Positions 35,531 through 45,441 are shown, numbered from the stretch's first letter. The stretch is 64,000 bases of DNA from an uncultured Bacteroidota bacterium (GCA_937894725.1 CALAYL010000037.1:11418-75417); one strand, 5' to 3'. Made by a program: numbers and translations. The notes: a model not told the origin generated them from the letters alone.

Positions 35531-36610
35531 TTGGCAGGAAATCAATTTGGAAAATTATTTAGTATCACCACTTTTGGCGAGTCGCATGGCGAGGGCATAG
35601 GTGTAGTGATAGATGGCTGTCCGGCAGGTTTAGTAATCACCGAGGAGCTTATTCAGACTGATTTGGACATGCGCAAACCAGGACAGTCTGCATTGACTAC
35701 GGCTCGCACAGAAGTCGATAAGGTGCAGATTTTGAGTGGTGTTTTTGAAGGTAAAACATTGGGCTCGCCTATTTGTCTTTTTATCAGAAACATAGACCAT
35801 CGAAGCGAAGATTATGATATATTCAAAAATGTGTATCGTCCTTCACATGCTGATTTTACCTACGATCAAAAATATGGCGCTCGAGACTATAGAGGCGGAG
35901 GTCGCTCATCTGCTCGAGAAACGGCCGCGCGCGTAGCCGCAGGAGCTGTAGCTAAGGCGCTGATTGGGTTTTATGGGATTGAGATTTTTGCGTATGTGTC
36001 GCAAGTGGGGGAAATAAAAATAGATAAGCATTACAGTGAATTGGATTTTGCTACAAGAGAAAATAATCTGGTGCGCTGCCCCGATGTTTATTGGGCTGCC
36101 AAAATGGAACAAGAAATCGCTACTGCAAAAACAGATTTAGACTCTGTAGGAGGGGTGATAAGTTGTGTTATCAAAAACTGTCCAGTGGGATTGGGTGAGC
36201 CAGTGTTTGATAAACTCCCAGCAGATTTAGGGAAGGCGATGCTGAGTATCAATGCTGTCAAGGGATTTGAGATAGGTGAGGGTTTTGTAGCAGCAGCTAT
36301 GAGAGGCTCTACGCATAATGATTTTTTTGAAACAAAAGATCAACGAATTATAACGAAAACGAATCATTCTGGCGGGGTACAAGGAGGCATTTCGAACGGT
36401 ATGGATATTTTCTTTCGTACAGCTTTTAAGCCAGTAGCGACTATCGGCAAGGCACAAGAAACCATCAATGACCAAGGGGAATTTATTTCGCTCGAAGCCA
36501 AAGGTCGTCATGATCCTTGTGTAGTACCTAGAGCCGTGCCTATCGTAGAGGCTATGGCTGCATTAGTATTAGCCGATCATTTACTTAGAAATAGAAGTGC
36601 CAAAGTGTAA
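35531..36610 (+). CDS. aroC: Chorismate synthase
   Basis: Converts EPSP to chorismate, the last shared step of aromatic amino acid synthesis, using reduced FMN. The start is TTG 35531 ([20 protein letters not shown]). The family signatures are [49 protein letters not shown] (about 116-135) and [17 protein letters not shown] (about 320-336). The length (359) is normal. The only upstream neighbour is the REP element, so it is transcribed alone. Confidence 0.97.
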   Translation: MAGNQFGKLFSITTFGESHGEGIGVVIDGCPAGLVITEELIQTDLDMRKPGQSALTTARTEVDKVQILSGVFEGKTLGSPICLFIRNIDHRSEDYDIFKNVYRPSHADFTYDQKYGARDYRGGGRSSARETAARVAAGAVAKALIGFYGIEIFAYVSQVGEIKIDKHYSELDFATRENNLVRCPDVYWAAKMEQEIATAKTDLDSVGGVISCVIKNCPVGLGEPVFDKLPADLGKAMLSINAVKGFEIGEGFVAAAMRGSTHNDFFETKDQRIITKTNHSGGVQGGISNGMDIFFRTAFKPVATIGKAQETINDQGEFISLEAKGRHDPCVVPRAVPIVEAMAALVLADHLLRNRSAKV

Positions 36611-36614
36611 GCAT

Positions 36615-39077
36615 CTAAACTGCGATTTCCTTTTTCATTCTGCGTTGCCACATGCTCATAAATGAGCCTAAGAAAATCATAATTCCACCTAGCCATACAA
36701 GATTGATATATGGAAAAATAATCGCTTTCATTATCACAAAGTCACTCTTCAATTCTTTTTGGGTAATGGTAAAAGTAAATTTACGTGTATCGGGATTTAT
36801 TTTTAGCACATTTATACTCAATCCTAATGCATCGTTGCTGTAAGGATGCGTAGTTATCTCATTATTATTTTGCTGATCTATAAAAAATAGCGGGTTTGCT
36901 TTTTCGTCCATACCATACAAATCACTTATTTTGAGATTAGCCGCTACGGCTAGTTTGCCTTCGTCTGCTATATCTACTTTTGGTTTTGGATCTACAGATT
37001 CAAATACCACATAGTTTGATTTTAAATAGAACGTATCCCCCACGGCTGCATCTACCTGAGTGGTAGTATCTTTGGCGTTTTCATAGTCTGCGGCTGCTAC
37101 TATATGCGTGAAAATATCTTTGGTTAAATAATGCTTAGTACTTGGATTCGATGAGTTTCCCATCTTTTTGTTGGTGACTACATAAGGTGTGAGCGTAAAT
37201 TTTTCGGTAATTTTATCACCCGTTTTACGTACATAATCCACAGAATAAATTTGATCATTTTTTTCTGCTCTACGACCAGTATATGTAATTTCATAGCCAG
37301 CCATATTATAAGTAGAGTCTTTGACTAGTAGTATATTTTCGAGCTGCTCTTTGCCATCAAATCCTTTTCCAAAATTAATTCCAGCCTCATTTAGCGACAC
37401 CACTTGCATCTTGTATTGTGAGAGCAAAACACCTATCAGAAATATACCAAAACCAAGGTGTGCCACCGATCCGCCACTAGCGCTCCATCTCCCTTTGAGC
37501 ACGATAAGCATATAACTCAAACTAGAAAATACAGTAAACAAAGACACCACTAATAACAAAAAGAAAGGCGAGATAAATGGAATTTTGGCCTCTGCTCCGA
37601 AAACTCCTGTAGTGTGAATATCCATTCCATGCGCTATAGCAAAGGCTAATGCGACAGACACGACTGCGCTACCGATACTCCATTTTATAAAAGAGGATAT
37701 GCGGTTGGTTTTATAGGAGAAAAATAAGACTAGTCCTGCTCCAGTAACTGCCAAAAGCGCAATCCACACCTGTATGTTATTGAAGTGAGCTATCACATCG
37801 GCTGGAGGTGCCAGGTTGAGTTTAAATATTTTGTTCCAAACAGGTATCGATGTAGTAAACGTCATCTGCACTGCAGAGAGTAGCATGATTAATGCTCCGA
37901 TAAACATCCAAAATTCGCGCGATAAAAACTCTTCTTCTTTCTCGATTTTAGGCATCGTTCTATAGGATAGAGCTAAAAGGATAATAGACGGAATTAGATA
38001 TGCCACACCATACACTATCAACTGACCTGTCATACCTAAGTCAGTAAAGGAATGTACAGAAGTATCGCCCAAAATTCCAGAGCGAGTCAAAAAGGTGGAG
38101 TACAATACCATCAACCATCCAAAAATGTAAAATAGATAGGTGCTGAAAAGGCTATGCCCAGTTTGTTTGTAAACTAGATGCAAGTGAACGCCTGCCAAAA
38201 TCAACAACCATGGTACGAAAGACATGTTTTCTACTGGATCCCAAGCCCAAAAACCTCCAAAACTCAGTGATTCGTATGCCCATGCACCACCCATCAGAAT
38301 ACCTGTGCCAAAAATGCCTATAGAAAAAAGCGCCCAAGGCAATGCTGGCGCTACCCATCCTTTAAAGTCTCTACGCCATAAACTGGCCATCACAAATGCA
38401 AAAGGAATGAGGGAAGAAGCAAAACCCAGGAAAAGTACTGGAGGATGTATAGTCATCCAATAGTTTTGAAGTAATGGATTTAGCCCATTGCCATCCGCTA
38501 TCATAGAGAGATATTCAGGTCGTTGAAATACAGGTGCATCCGCCATTTCTTGACGTAAAAGAATAAATGGATTGCTACCTACTTTATAACCAAAAACATA
38601 GACACCGAGTACCATAGTGCCTAAAAATACTTGTGTTATAGACACTACAAACATAGTAGGGCTTTCCCAATCTTTAGAGGTAAACATGAGTATCCAGCCT
38701 AAAATCACTATCCAAAATTCCCATAAAAGAAAACTCCCCTCTTGTCCTTCCCAGAAACTAGCAATGATGTATTTGAGTGGCATCTCCATAGAGCTATGTC
38801 GCCATGCGTAATGATACTCAAACCAATGGTTTAATATCATGATAAACAATAAAACAAAAACGCCAATAACCATCACCCCATGTAGGCTGAAACTGATGCG
38901 CGCTACACGTTTCCATGATGATTTAGCTGTCGTATGGTTTTCAGAAATAAAATAGGATATAGCAGACAATAAGGCCGCAAAAAAACTAAATACTAAAAAG
39001 AAGTGGCCTAAATGCCCAAGCCAAAGATGCTCATTCAAAAAGCCATGTGATCCAAATCGTTCAGCAAAAAAATTCAT
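36615..39077 (-). CDS. ccmF: Cytochrome c maturation heme lyase CcmF
   Basis: An 820-residue inner-membrane protein with about 14 or more helices. The WWD heme-handling signature lies at residues 273-290 (FGGFWAWDPVENMSFVPW), and conserved His/Pro residues in NYWMTIHPPVLFLGFASSL (about 205-223) match the external heme ligands of CcmF. A periplasmic domain spans about 590-770 before a last helix and RRMKKEIAV tail. It attaches heme delivered by CcmE to apocytochrome c. It is transcribed after ccmE (81-bp gap). Confidence 0.93.
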   Translation of the reverse strand: MNFFAERFGSHGFLNEHLWLGHLGHFFLVFSFFAALLSAISYFISENHTTAKSSWKRVARISFSLHGVMVIGVFVLLFIMILNHWFEYHYAWRHSSMEMPLKYIIASFWEGQEGSFLLWEFWIVILGWILMFTSKDWESPTMFVVSITQVFLGTMVLGVYVFGYKVGSNPFILLRQEMADAPVFQRPEYLSMIADGNGLNPLLQNYWMTIHPPVLFLGFASSLIPFAFVMASLWRRDFKGWVAPALPWALFSIGIFGTGILMGGAWAYESLSFGGFWAWDPVENMSFVPWLLILAGVHLHLVYKQTGHSLFSTYLFYIFGWLMVLYSTFLTRSGILGDTSVHSFTDLGMTGQLIVYGVAYLIPSIILLALSYRTMPKIEKEEEFLSREFWMFIGALIMLLSAVQMTFTTSIPVWNKIFKLNLAPPADVIAHFNNIQVWIALLAVTGAGLVLFFSYKTNRISSFIKWSIGSAVVSVALAFAIAHGMDIHTTGVFGAEAKIPFISPFFLLLVVSLFTVFSSLSYMLIVLKGRWSASGGSVAHLGFGIFLIGVLLSQYKMQVVSLNEAGINFGKGFDGKEQLENILLVKDSTYNMAGYEITYTGRRAEKNDQIYSVDYVRKTGDKITEKFTLTPYVVTNKKMGNSSNPSTKHYLTKDIFTHIVAAADYENAKDTTTQVDAAVGDTFYLKSNYVVFESVDPKPKVDIADEGKLAVAANLKISDLYGMDEKANPLFFIDQQNNNEITTHPYSNDALGLSINVLKINPDTRKFTFTITQKELKSDFVIMKAIIFPYINLVWLGGIMIFLGSFMSMWQRRMKKEIAV

Positions 39078-39158
39078 ACGCTTAATTATTGGGTACGAAT
39101 GTAGCAGAGATTATATAAAGAACTGACGCAAAATTGAGAAAAATAGATAAAAAGTAGC

Positions 39159-39554
39159 TTAAGCAGCTTCTTTTAGTCGAATTTGATCATCGTTATATTT
39201 AGAAGGGCATTTCATTAATATTTCAGCAGCGTGAAATTTATCACCTTCCATTTGCCCCTTTACCACGATTTGCTCCGAGCGTTCAAAATCTTGTGGTTTT
39301 GCCCCTTTATAATAGACTAATTGGTTATTGCCATCTTTATCATTCATCGTAAATTCAAAGTAGTTGGCATTTTTTTCTGGATCATAAACAATAGCCTTGT
39401 CTTTATCAAGATAACCTACAATGTTGAGCGTAGTATTTGGACTCGACTTAGATAAGGCAAAACTACCATAGGTAGTGTAATCGCCCGTCATGGCTACTAT
39501 GCCACCTATGCTCACAGCGAGCAATACAAGCAAAAGGATGTGCATTTTTTTCAT
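39159..39554 (-). CDS. ccmE: Heme chaperone CcmE, CxxxY variant
   Basis: A 131-residue periplasmic heme carrier with an N-terminal anchor helix (ILLLVLLAVSIGGIVAM). The OB-fold core includes LNIVGYLDKDKAIVYD, FTMNDKDGNNQLVYYKG and IVVKGQMEGDKFHAAEILMK. The heme attachment motif, normally HxxxY, reads Cys116-P-S-K-Tyr120. Cys-type CcmE is known from some bacteria and archaea, so this is a functional variant, not a defect. The -7 element at 39559-39566 is so close that the mRNA is predicted leaderless. Confidence 0.93.
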   Translation of the reverse strand: MKKMHILLLVLLAVSIGGIVAMTGDYTTYGSFALSKSSPNTTLNIVGYLDKDKAIVYDPEKNANYFEFTMNDKDGNNQLVYYKGAKPQDFERSEQIVVKGQMEGDKFHAAEILMKCPSKYNDDQIRLKEAA

Positions 39555-39558
39555 AGTT

Positions 39559-39566
39559 CAAAAATA
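39559..39566 (-). promoter_or_regulatory. -7 promoter element of ccmE, predicting a leaderless mRNA
   Basis: TATTTTTG on the minus strand ends 5 bp before the ATG at 39554. A CTTG lies about 20 bp upstream. It is back-to-back with the purB promoter. Confidence 0.55.
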
Positions 39567-39611
39567 ATACGCTTTTCTACAAAATACAAGTGAATAATCG
39601 CAAACTTATCA

Positions 39612-39619
39612 TAATTTTG
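39612..39619 (+). promoter_or_regulatory. -7 promoter element of purB
   Basis: TAATTTTG matches TAnnTTTG; ATG is 18 bp beyond. The -33 region, shared with the divergent ccmE promoter, is weak. Confidence 0.5.
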
Positions 39620-39636
39620 GGCAAACGACTCAATTC

Positions 39637-40983
39637 ATGATTTTATCCGAACTCACTGCTATTTCACCTGTCGATGGCCGCTATCGTGCCAAAACAAGCT
39701 CTTTGGACGCCTATTTTTCAGAATTTGCACTTATTCGCTACCGTGTTTGGGTAGAAATTGAGTACCTAATCGCCTTATCAACCTTCAATTTGCTTGCCCC
39801 TTTTTCAGTAAACGATGTAGCTAAACTGAAAGCTATACATACTGATTTTTCGATCACTGATGCCGAGCGGATCAAAACACTAGAGCAGACCACTAACCAC
39901 GATGTGAAAGCAGTGGAGTATTTTTTGAAAGAAAAAACCGAGCAACTTGGCTTGGTGTTTAACAAAGAATTTATCCATTTTGGGCTTACCTCTCAAGACA
40001 TCAACAACACTGCCATACCGCTTTCTATCAAAAATGCAGACAATGAGGTGATGCTACCCGAGCTACAAAAAATTGTTAGCCTACTCAAATCCTTTGCTAT
40101 AGAATGGATGCAAGTGCCAATGCTCGCGCGTACCCACGGTCAGCCCGCCTCACCTACCAGTCTTGGCAAAGAGATAGCCGTATTTGTAGCTCGACTCGAA
40201 GGGCAGATGATGCCGCTCACTACCATTCCCTACAGTGCAAAATTTGGGGGCGCTACGGGCAACTTCAATGCTCACCACGTAGCCTACCCGCACAAAGATT
40301 GGATAACATTTGCGAATACCTTTGTAAATGAGCAACTCGGGCTAAAACGTATGCAATGGACTACCCAAATCGAGGCCTACGACTCACTTGCAGCTCGATT
40401 CGATGCCTACAAGCGCATCAATACCATTTTAACCGATTTGTGTAGAGATATTTGGACGTATATCGCTATGGATTATTTCAAACAAAAAACCAAAGCAGGC
40501 GAAATCGGTTCATCGGCTATGCCGCACAAGGTAAACCCGATAGACTTCGAAAATGCGGAAGGAAATCTCGGATTAGCCAATGCACTTTTTGAGCATTTAT
40601 CCGCAAAATTACCCATCTCTCGTTTGCAACGTGATCTTACAGACTCCACGGTGCTGCGCAATGTGGGGGTACCCTATGCACATACGTTGATAGCCTTACA
40701 GTCTATCGAAAAAGGCTTGGGTAAGTTGATTTTGAATCAAGGAAAAATAACACAAGACCTCGATAACAATTGGGCAGTGGTGGCAGAAGCTATACAAACC
40801 ATACTGCGTGCCGAAGGCTACCCGCAGCCGTATGAGGCACTCAAAGAACTCACGAGAGGAACAACCGTAAATCAAGAAAAAATAAAGGTATTTATTGATT
40901 CACTAGATGTGAAAAGTGACGTGAAAGAGCGGCTTTACAACATCACCCCTGCAAATTATATTGGGGTTTTTCCTACGCTTTAG
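39637..40983 (+). CDS. purB: Adenylosuccinate lyase
   Basis: Catalyses two fumarate-releasing steps of purine synthesis (SAICAR to AICAR, and adenylosuccinate to AMP). The 448-residue protein begins ELTAISPVDGRYRAKTSSLD and has TNHDVKAVEYFLKE (about 87-100), RTHGQPASPTSLGKE (His near 168) and the superfamily signature GSSAMPHKVNPIDFENAEG (about 290-308). This is the long E. coli-like type. Its promoter (39612-39619) is back-to-back with that of ccmE. It converges on the Lys/Glu-rich gene with 2 bp between them. Confidence 0.97.
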   Translation: MILSELTAISPVDGRYRAKTSSLDAYFSEFALIRYRVWVEIEYLIALSTFNLLAPFSVNDVAKLKAIHTDFSITDAERIKTLEQTTNHDVKAVEYFLKEKTEQLGLVFNKEFIHFGLTSQDINNTAIPLSIKNADNEVMLPELQKIVSLLKSFAIEWMQVPMLARTHGQPASPTSLGKEIAVFVARLEGQMMPLTTIPYSAKFGGATGNFNAHHVAYPHKDWITFANTFVNEQLGLKRMQWTTQIEAYDSLAARFDAYKRINTILTDLCRDIWTYIAMDYFKQKTKAGEIGSSAMPHKVNPIDFENAEGNLGLANALFEHLSAKLPISRLQRDLTDSTVLRNVGVPYAHTLIALQSIEKGLGKLILNQGKITQDLDNNWAVVAEAIQTILRAEGYPQPYEALKELTRGTTVNQEKIKVFIDSLDVKSDVKERLYNITPANYIGVFPTL

Positions 40984-40985
40984 CA

Positions 40986-41744
40986 TTACCGCTCTGGTTT
41001 CAAAAAAACTTTAGAGCCTGCGCTATTTAGATAATATTTACCACCCTTTGGAGAGGTAAAAACCACTTGCCCACTCGGCCCTTTAAAAGCACGGTCTATT
41101 GGGTCTTGTTTCGATCCTTTTTCTTTTGGAGCTGATTCGTACAAAGGCTTACGGGCTTCGCCCATACTGTTTACGTCTTCATCTTCTCCTTTCTTTTTCT
41201 TTGATCCTTTTTTATCAGTAGATTCTTCTTCATCAAGCTTGGCCTCTTTCGACTTTTTGTTGTCACTGCTGAGTTCTTCATCGGCCTTATTTTTCTTCCC
41301 TTTTTTAGGTTTCTCTTCAGCTACTTCCTCCTGGGTTTCTGACCCTTTTTTAGGTTCCTTTGTGTCGCTCACCACCTCTACTTCCTCCCCCTTATCTTTG
41401 CCTTTATCTCGCTTAGGCTTCTCCGCTTTTGGGGCTTTTTCTGCCTTTTCTTCTTTATCTACCGTTGGCTTTTCAGCCTTAGTCGCTTTTTCATTTTTCT
41501 CCTCCTCATCCTTCTTTGGTTTCTCCGTTTTGGGGGCTTTCGCTGGCTTGGCCTCTTCCTCTTTCTTAGGCTTCTCCGCTTTGGGAACTTTATCTTCTTT
41601 AACTTCCTTTTCCTCCTTAGGTGGCTTCTCCTTTGGCACTTTCACTGTCTTTTCTTTCTTAGGCTTTTCCGCTACTTCTTGGGCATTGGCTGTAAAAGCA
41701 AATAATCCAAAAACAATCAAAAAACTATATTTTATCCATACCAT
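40986..41744 (-). CDS. Secreted Lys/Glu/Pro-rich repetitive protein
   Basis: The ATG at 41744 (MVWIKYSFLIVFGLFAFTAN, then AQ) gives a clean signal peptide; the frame is open to 41804 with a less suitable N-terminus. Residues ~25-205 are low complexity, made of units like KAPKAEKPKKEEE and KGKKNKADEE, with no hydrophobic core. The last ~40 residues differ: GPSGQVVFTSPKGGKYYLNSAGSKVFL resembles the small GPxGGKYY(I/L)N..G.K.Y motif seen in basic adaptor-like domains (seen here in two adjoining parts). The protein is highly charged and probably extended in the periplasm or outside the cell. The function is unknown. Confidence 0.75.
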   Translation of the reverse strand: MVWIKYSFLIVFGLFAFTANAQEVAEKPKKEKTVKVPKEKPPKEEKEVKEDKVPKAEKPKKEEEAKPAKAPKTEKPKKDEEEKNEKATKAEKPTVDKEEKAEKAPKAEKPKRDKGKDKGEEVEVVSDTKEPKKGSETQEEVAEEKPKKGKKNKADEELSSDNKKSKEAKLDEEESTDKKGSKKKKGEDEDVNSMGEARKPLYESAPKEKGSKQDPIDRAFKGPSGQVVFTSPKGGKYYLNSAGSKVFLKPER

Positions 41745-41881
41745 AAAGCACGCTATTTTGACAACTAATTTATAAAAATTAAAACTATTGAATTTAACAA
41801 TCACGCTAAAAAGGCAACTTTATCATGTTTTGGTATAAAGTTTTAGCTAAAAGATTTAATTTGCAAACACAATCAAATACT

Positions 41882-42625
41882 ATGATGCTAAAAGGAAAGG
41901 TAGCCCTAGTGACAGGTGGCACAAGGGGTATAGGGCTGGCGATAGTGCAAAAACTCGTAGCCGAAGGAGCCGATGTGGCGTTTACCTATATGAGTAGCGC
42001 AATCAAGGCGCAAGAATTAGTAGCCTCGCTTAAAATAGATGGACAGCGCATCGTGGGCTATCAGTCGAATGCGGGCTCTTATAGCGATGCCGAGAAACTC
42101 GTGGATGAAGTGATTGAGCATTTCGGCAGAGTAGATATTTTAGTAAATAATGCTGGTATCACGCACGACAATTTACTTTTGAGAATGAGCGAAGAGCAGT
42201 TTGATGAAGTGATAAATGCTAACCTAAAATCCGTTTTTAACCTGACAAAGCATATTGCTAAATCAATGCTTCGTCAAAAAAGTGGTAGCATCATCAACAT
42301 GAGCTCTGTCATTGGTATTCAAGGGCAAGGTGGACAAGCGAATTATGCAGCTTCAAAGGCAGGTATTATTGGATTTACGAAGTCGATAGCAGATGAGTTT
42401 GGCTCACGATCTATTCGTTGCAACGCCATTGCGCCCGGCTTTATAGCTACGGATATGACAGATGTTTTGACTGATGAAGTAAAGACGGCTATTCTCCAAA
42501 AAACACCAATGAAACGAATGGGCACAGCCGAAGAGGTTGCTAATGCTGTACTATTTTTAGCAAGCGACCTATCGACCTATGTCAATGGTCAAGTGCTCAA
42601 CGTATGTGGCGGTATGACACGATAA
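41882..42625 (+). CDS. fabG: 3-oxoacyl-ACP reductase
   Basis: NADPH-dependent reduction of beta-ketoacyl-ACP in fatty acid elongation. The start at 41882 or 41885 (MMLKGKVALVTGGTRGIGLA) gives 247-248 residues, the usual size; an open frame to 41825 is not family-like. TGGTRGIG is the cofactor motif. The catalytic tetrad residues are Asn (NNAGITHDN region), Ser in MSSVIGIQG, and Tyr and Lys in NYAASKAG. The C-terminus LNVCGGMTR is typical. It lies 21 kb from the ketosynthase block and is best read as the housekeeping enzyme. Confidence 0.95.
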   Translation: MMLKGKVALVTGGTRGIGLAIVQKLVAEGADVAFTYMSSAIKAQELVASLKIDGQRIVGYQSNAGSYSDAEKLVDEVIEHFGRVDILVNNAGITHDNLLLRMSEEQFDEVINANLKSVFNLTKHIAKSMLRQKSGSIINMSSVIGIQGQGGQANYAASKAGIIGFTKSIADEFGSRSIRCNAIAPGFIATDMTDVLTDEVKTAILQKTPMKRMGTAEEVANAVLFLASDLSTYVNGQVLNVCGGMTR

Positions 42626-42638
42626 ACAAGAAAAAAAA

Positions 42639-44753
42639 TTGACCTTGAACACTTCTATTTCATTTGAACATTCTTTGCTTTGGCTTATTCCCTTTGTACT
42701 GATAGCGTGTGGTTTCGCATGGCTACTCTATTATCGTGATATCAAAAGCACCGAATCCCCTTTTCGTAAATATCTCAAGCCATTGACTGCACTACGTTTC
42801 TTAGTGGTGTTAAGCATTTTGATATTATTGCTAAATCCGTTTATTCGACATAGTAAAACAGAGCAACAGAAGCCCATAGTCGCTATATTGGCAGACAATA
42901 GTGAATCTATCCGCAATGGATTTAAACAGAAAGACGATTCAGTCAGTTATTTTAAAACATTAGAAAATCTGCAATCAAAACTAGCTGAGAAATATGAAGT
43001 GGTCATGTACACCATAGGGGACCAACTAGCAAAAAGTAGCCCCACTTCGCTCACTGCTAAAACATCAAATCTATCAGGTGGCATCACTGATATAAACGAC
43101 CTTTATTATAACCAAAATTTGGGAGCTTTGATTTTAGCTTCGGATGGTATTTACAACCAAGGAATCAACCCCATCTACGCTGTCGAAAATGTAGGTTATA
43201 AGATGTACACTATCGTTATGGGTGATACTACTATTCCTCGCGATGCAAAAATTGACCAAGTCTATGCTAACAAAATAGCCTATCTCAATGACCAATTTGG
43301 GATAAAGGTGGATGTAGCTGCTACTAATTGTAGTGGCAGCAATCTCACAACGAGCTTGTTTGAAATCGTTAATGGCAATCGCAAGCTCATTGCATCCAAA
43401 TCAGCTTTTGCAAATTCGGATAAGTTCAATCAATCTATCGACTTTGTGACTACAGCCGAAAAGCCAGGTGTGGTGCACTATGTGGTATCTGTAAGTTCGC
43501 TCACAGGCGAAGTGTCATATACCAATAATACTCGCGACATTTATGTGGAAATACTCGATGGTCGCCAAAAAATATTGCTCATCGCAGCATCGCCTCATCC
43601 AGATATAGCTGCACTCAAAGCGGCTATCGAAAGCAATAAAAATTATCAACTAGATGTGCAATATGCCGATGATTTTTCGGCAAAAATAGCGGATTATAGC
43701 TTGGTTATTTTTCATCAGTTACCATCTAACAATGGTAATATAGATGCTATTTTAACACAAGTAAATGCAGCAAAAAAATCGACTTGGTGGATTACCGGTT
43801 CTACAACGCAACTCAATAATTTTAACAAAGTACAACCAGCAGTTACTATTTTGGGTAATGTAAATAAATACAATGATGTATCAGCTGCTATTCAAAAGGA
43901 ATTCAATTTGTTTTTGTTGAATGAAGCTACGATATCGGCTATCGCTAAGTTTCCGCCACTCGATTGTTTTTTTGGAGAGTATAAATCGAACCCCGCACTC
44001 AAGTCGCTTTTCACACAAAAGATAAACAACATCGTTACTGATTATCCACTTTTTGGATTTGTAGAAGTAGGTGATTTTAAAACGGCAGTGTTATGTGGTG
44101 AAGGACTTTGGCGATGGAAGTTGTATGATTTTATGCAAAATAAAAACAACGATGCCTTTTTTGAAATAGTAAATAAAACGATTCAATACCTTTCAGTAGT
44201 GAATGACAAACGGCCATTCAAAGTAAATGTAGCGAAAACCATTTTTGCTGAAAATGAGCCTATTCTTTTTGATGCACAGCTTTATAATGCAAGTTTTGAA
44301 ATGCTCAACACGCCTGATGTAGCACTTTCGATACAAAATGAGCAAGGCAAAAAGTTTGATTTTGAGTTTACTAAAACAGAGCAATATTACACGCTCAATG
44401 CAGGCTTTTTGCCAAGTGGAAATTATCAATTTAATGCCAAAACAAAATTGGACAATTCCCCTTTTTCGCTAGGAGGAAAATTTAGTGTGGCAGCACTTCA
44501 GCTCGAAGATGCAAATACCGTAGCAGATATAGCTTTGATGCGCCAATTAGCTATCTCACACCAAGGGCAATGCGTATCGCTGCAAAATACTGAAAGCATC
44601 ATCAACGATTTGTTGTCAAACAATTCGTTAAAGCCTATTTTATATGACCAAATCACAACAGATAGTAGCATCAACCTATGGTGGATATTGGGATTGGTAG
44701 CTCTTTGGCTTACAGCTGAATGGTTTATCCGAAAATGGAGTGGTGGGTACTAA
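42639..44753 (+). CDS. Membrane-anchored vWA-domain protein (BatA-like group)
   Basis: A 704-residue protein with helices near residues 12-30 and 51-68 and a last helix near 680-698. The MIDAS-type DxSxS motif is present as ADNSES (about 85-90). The region after it contains ALILASDGIYNQGINPIYAV, typical of Bacteroidota vWA proteins. The start is TTG 42639 (MTLNTSISFEH), 13 bp after fabG; TTG 42645 is an alternative. BatA/B proteins work with MoxR ATPases, but moxR is 10 kb away here. The role is unknown, though protein complex assembly or stress tolerance is possible. Confidence 0.8.
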   Translation: MTLNTSISFEHSLLWLIPFVLIACGFAWLLYYRDIKSTESPFRKYLKPLTALRFLVVLSILILLLNPFIRHSKTEQQKPIVAILADNSESIRNGFKQKDDSVSYFKTLENLQSKLAEKYEVVMYTIGDQLAKSSPTSLTAKTSNLSGGITDINDLYYNQNLGALILASDGIYNQGINPIYAVENVGYKMYTIVMGDTTIPRDAKIDQVYANKIAYLNDQFGIKVDVAATNCSGSNLTTSLFEIVNGNRKLIASKSAFANSDKFNQSIDFVTTAEKPGVVHYVVSVSSLTGEVSYTNNTRDIYVEILDGRQKILLIAASPHPDIAALKAAIESNKNYQLDVQYADDFSAKIADYSLVIFHQLPSNNGNIDAILTQVNAAKKSTWWITGSTTQLNNFNKVQPAVTILGNVNKYNDVSAAIQKEFNLFLLNEATISAIAKFPPLDCFFGEYKSNPALKSLFTQKINNIVTDYPLFGFVEVGDFKTAVLCGEGLWRWKLYDFMQNKNNDAFFEIVNKTIQYLSVVNDKRPFKVNVAKTIFAENEPILFDAQLYNASFEMLNTPDVALSIQNEQGKKFDFEFTKTEQYYTLNAGFLPSGNYQFNAKTKLDNSPFSLGGKFSVAALQLEDANTVADIALMRQLAISHQGQCVSLQNTESIINDLLSNNSLKPILYDQITTDSSINLWWILGLVALWLTAEWFIRKWSGGY

Positions 44754-44792
44754 TTTGTATCTGTTTCTAGTACACTTTGATGCTTTTTACGT

Positions 44793-45359
44793 TTATTTTT
44801 TATTCAAAAAATCTGCTATAACTTGTGCGAAATTTGCTTTCTCCAACGTAGCTATTTTTTGTTGTACTGTATCGAGTGTATCATCTTTAGTTAGCGATAC
44901 ACGGTATTGTGCCAAAATCTCACCTTTATCAAATTCTTCATTGACAAGATGTATGGTAATGCCCGTCTCTGTTTCCTTATTTGCTAAAACAGCATTATGA
45001 ACATGTACACCATACATTCCTTTGCCACCATATTTTGGCAATAGGGAAGGGTGAATATTGATAATTCTATTTTCGAACTGATATATCAAAAATGGGGGTA
45101 TCAGCCATAAGAAACCAGCTAAAACAATAAGGTCTATTTTATTTAATATTGTTTGCATATAAGTCTCGTCTGCAAATTGTGCTTTGTTGATGATGTCGCA
45201 ATTCACTCCATGTTTTTGAGCTATATCGACCACTCCAGCAGCCGCATTGTTGCACACTATCTTTTGCACCATTATGCTTTCGTGATGTTCAAAATACCTC
45301 ATCAGTGTATCAGCATTGCTTCCTCTGCCCGAGGCGAAAATGGCGATCTGCTTTTTCAT
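44793..45359 (-). CDS. purN: Phosphoribosylglycinamide formyltransferase
   Basis: Third step of purine synthesis, transferring a formyl group from 10-formyl-THF to GAR. The 188-residue protein begins IAIFASGRGSNADTLMRYF. LAGFLWLIPPFLI and the catalytic NIHPSLLPKYGGKGMYG (Asn/His, about residues 99-115) and VNEEFDKGEI (Asp) are intact. The TATTTTTG element at 45367-45374 lies only 8 bp before the ATG, so the leader is a few bases at most. Confidence 0.95.
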   Translation of the reverse strand: MKKQIAIFASGRGSNADTLMRYFEHHESIMVQKIVCNNAAAGVVDIAQKHGVNCDIINKAQFADETYMQTILNKIDLIVLAGFLWLIPPFLIYQFENRIINIHPSLLPKYGGKGMYGVHVHNAVLANKETETGITIHLVNEEFDKGEILAQYRVSLTKDDTLDTVQQKIATLEKANFAQVIADFLNKK

Positions 45360-45366
45360 TCAATGC

Positions 45367-45374
45367 CAAAAATA
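45367..45374 (-). promoter_or_regulatory. -7 promoter element of purN
   Basis: TATTTTTG on the minus strand matches TAnnTTTG. Its last base is 8 bp from the ATG at 45359. Confidence 0.5.
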
Positions 45375-45429
45375 TCTTTTATCCATTCTAAATAAAGTGA
45401 AATGCAAATAATATCTCATTTTAAATCAC

Positions 45430-45437
45430 TAACTTTA
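45430..45437 (+). promoter_or_regulatory. -7-like element of the DUF2007 gene, predicting a leaderless mRNA
   Basis: TAACTTTA (one mismatch to TAnnTTTG) ends 5 bp before ATG 45442. Confidence 0.4.
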
Positions 45438-45441
45438 GTTT

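Noticed and set aside
41239..41775. Long Ser/Phe-rich open frame on the plus strand opposite the Lys/Glu-rich gene
   Set aside because: It is the complement of a low-complexity AAG/GAG-rich gene, which leaves the opposite strand free of stops. It has no start context, and the minus-strand protein has a clean signal peptide.
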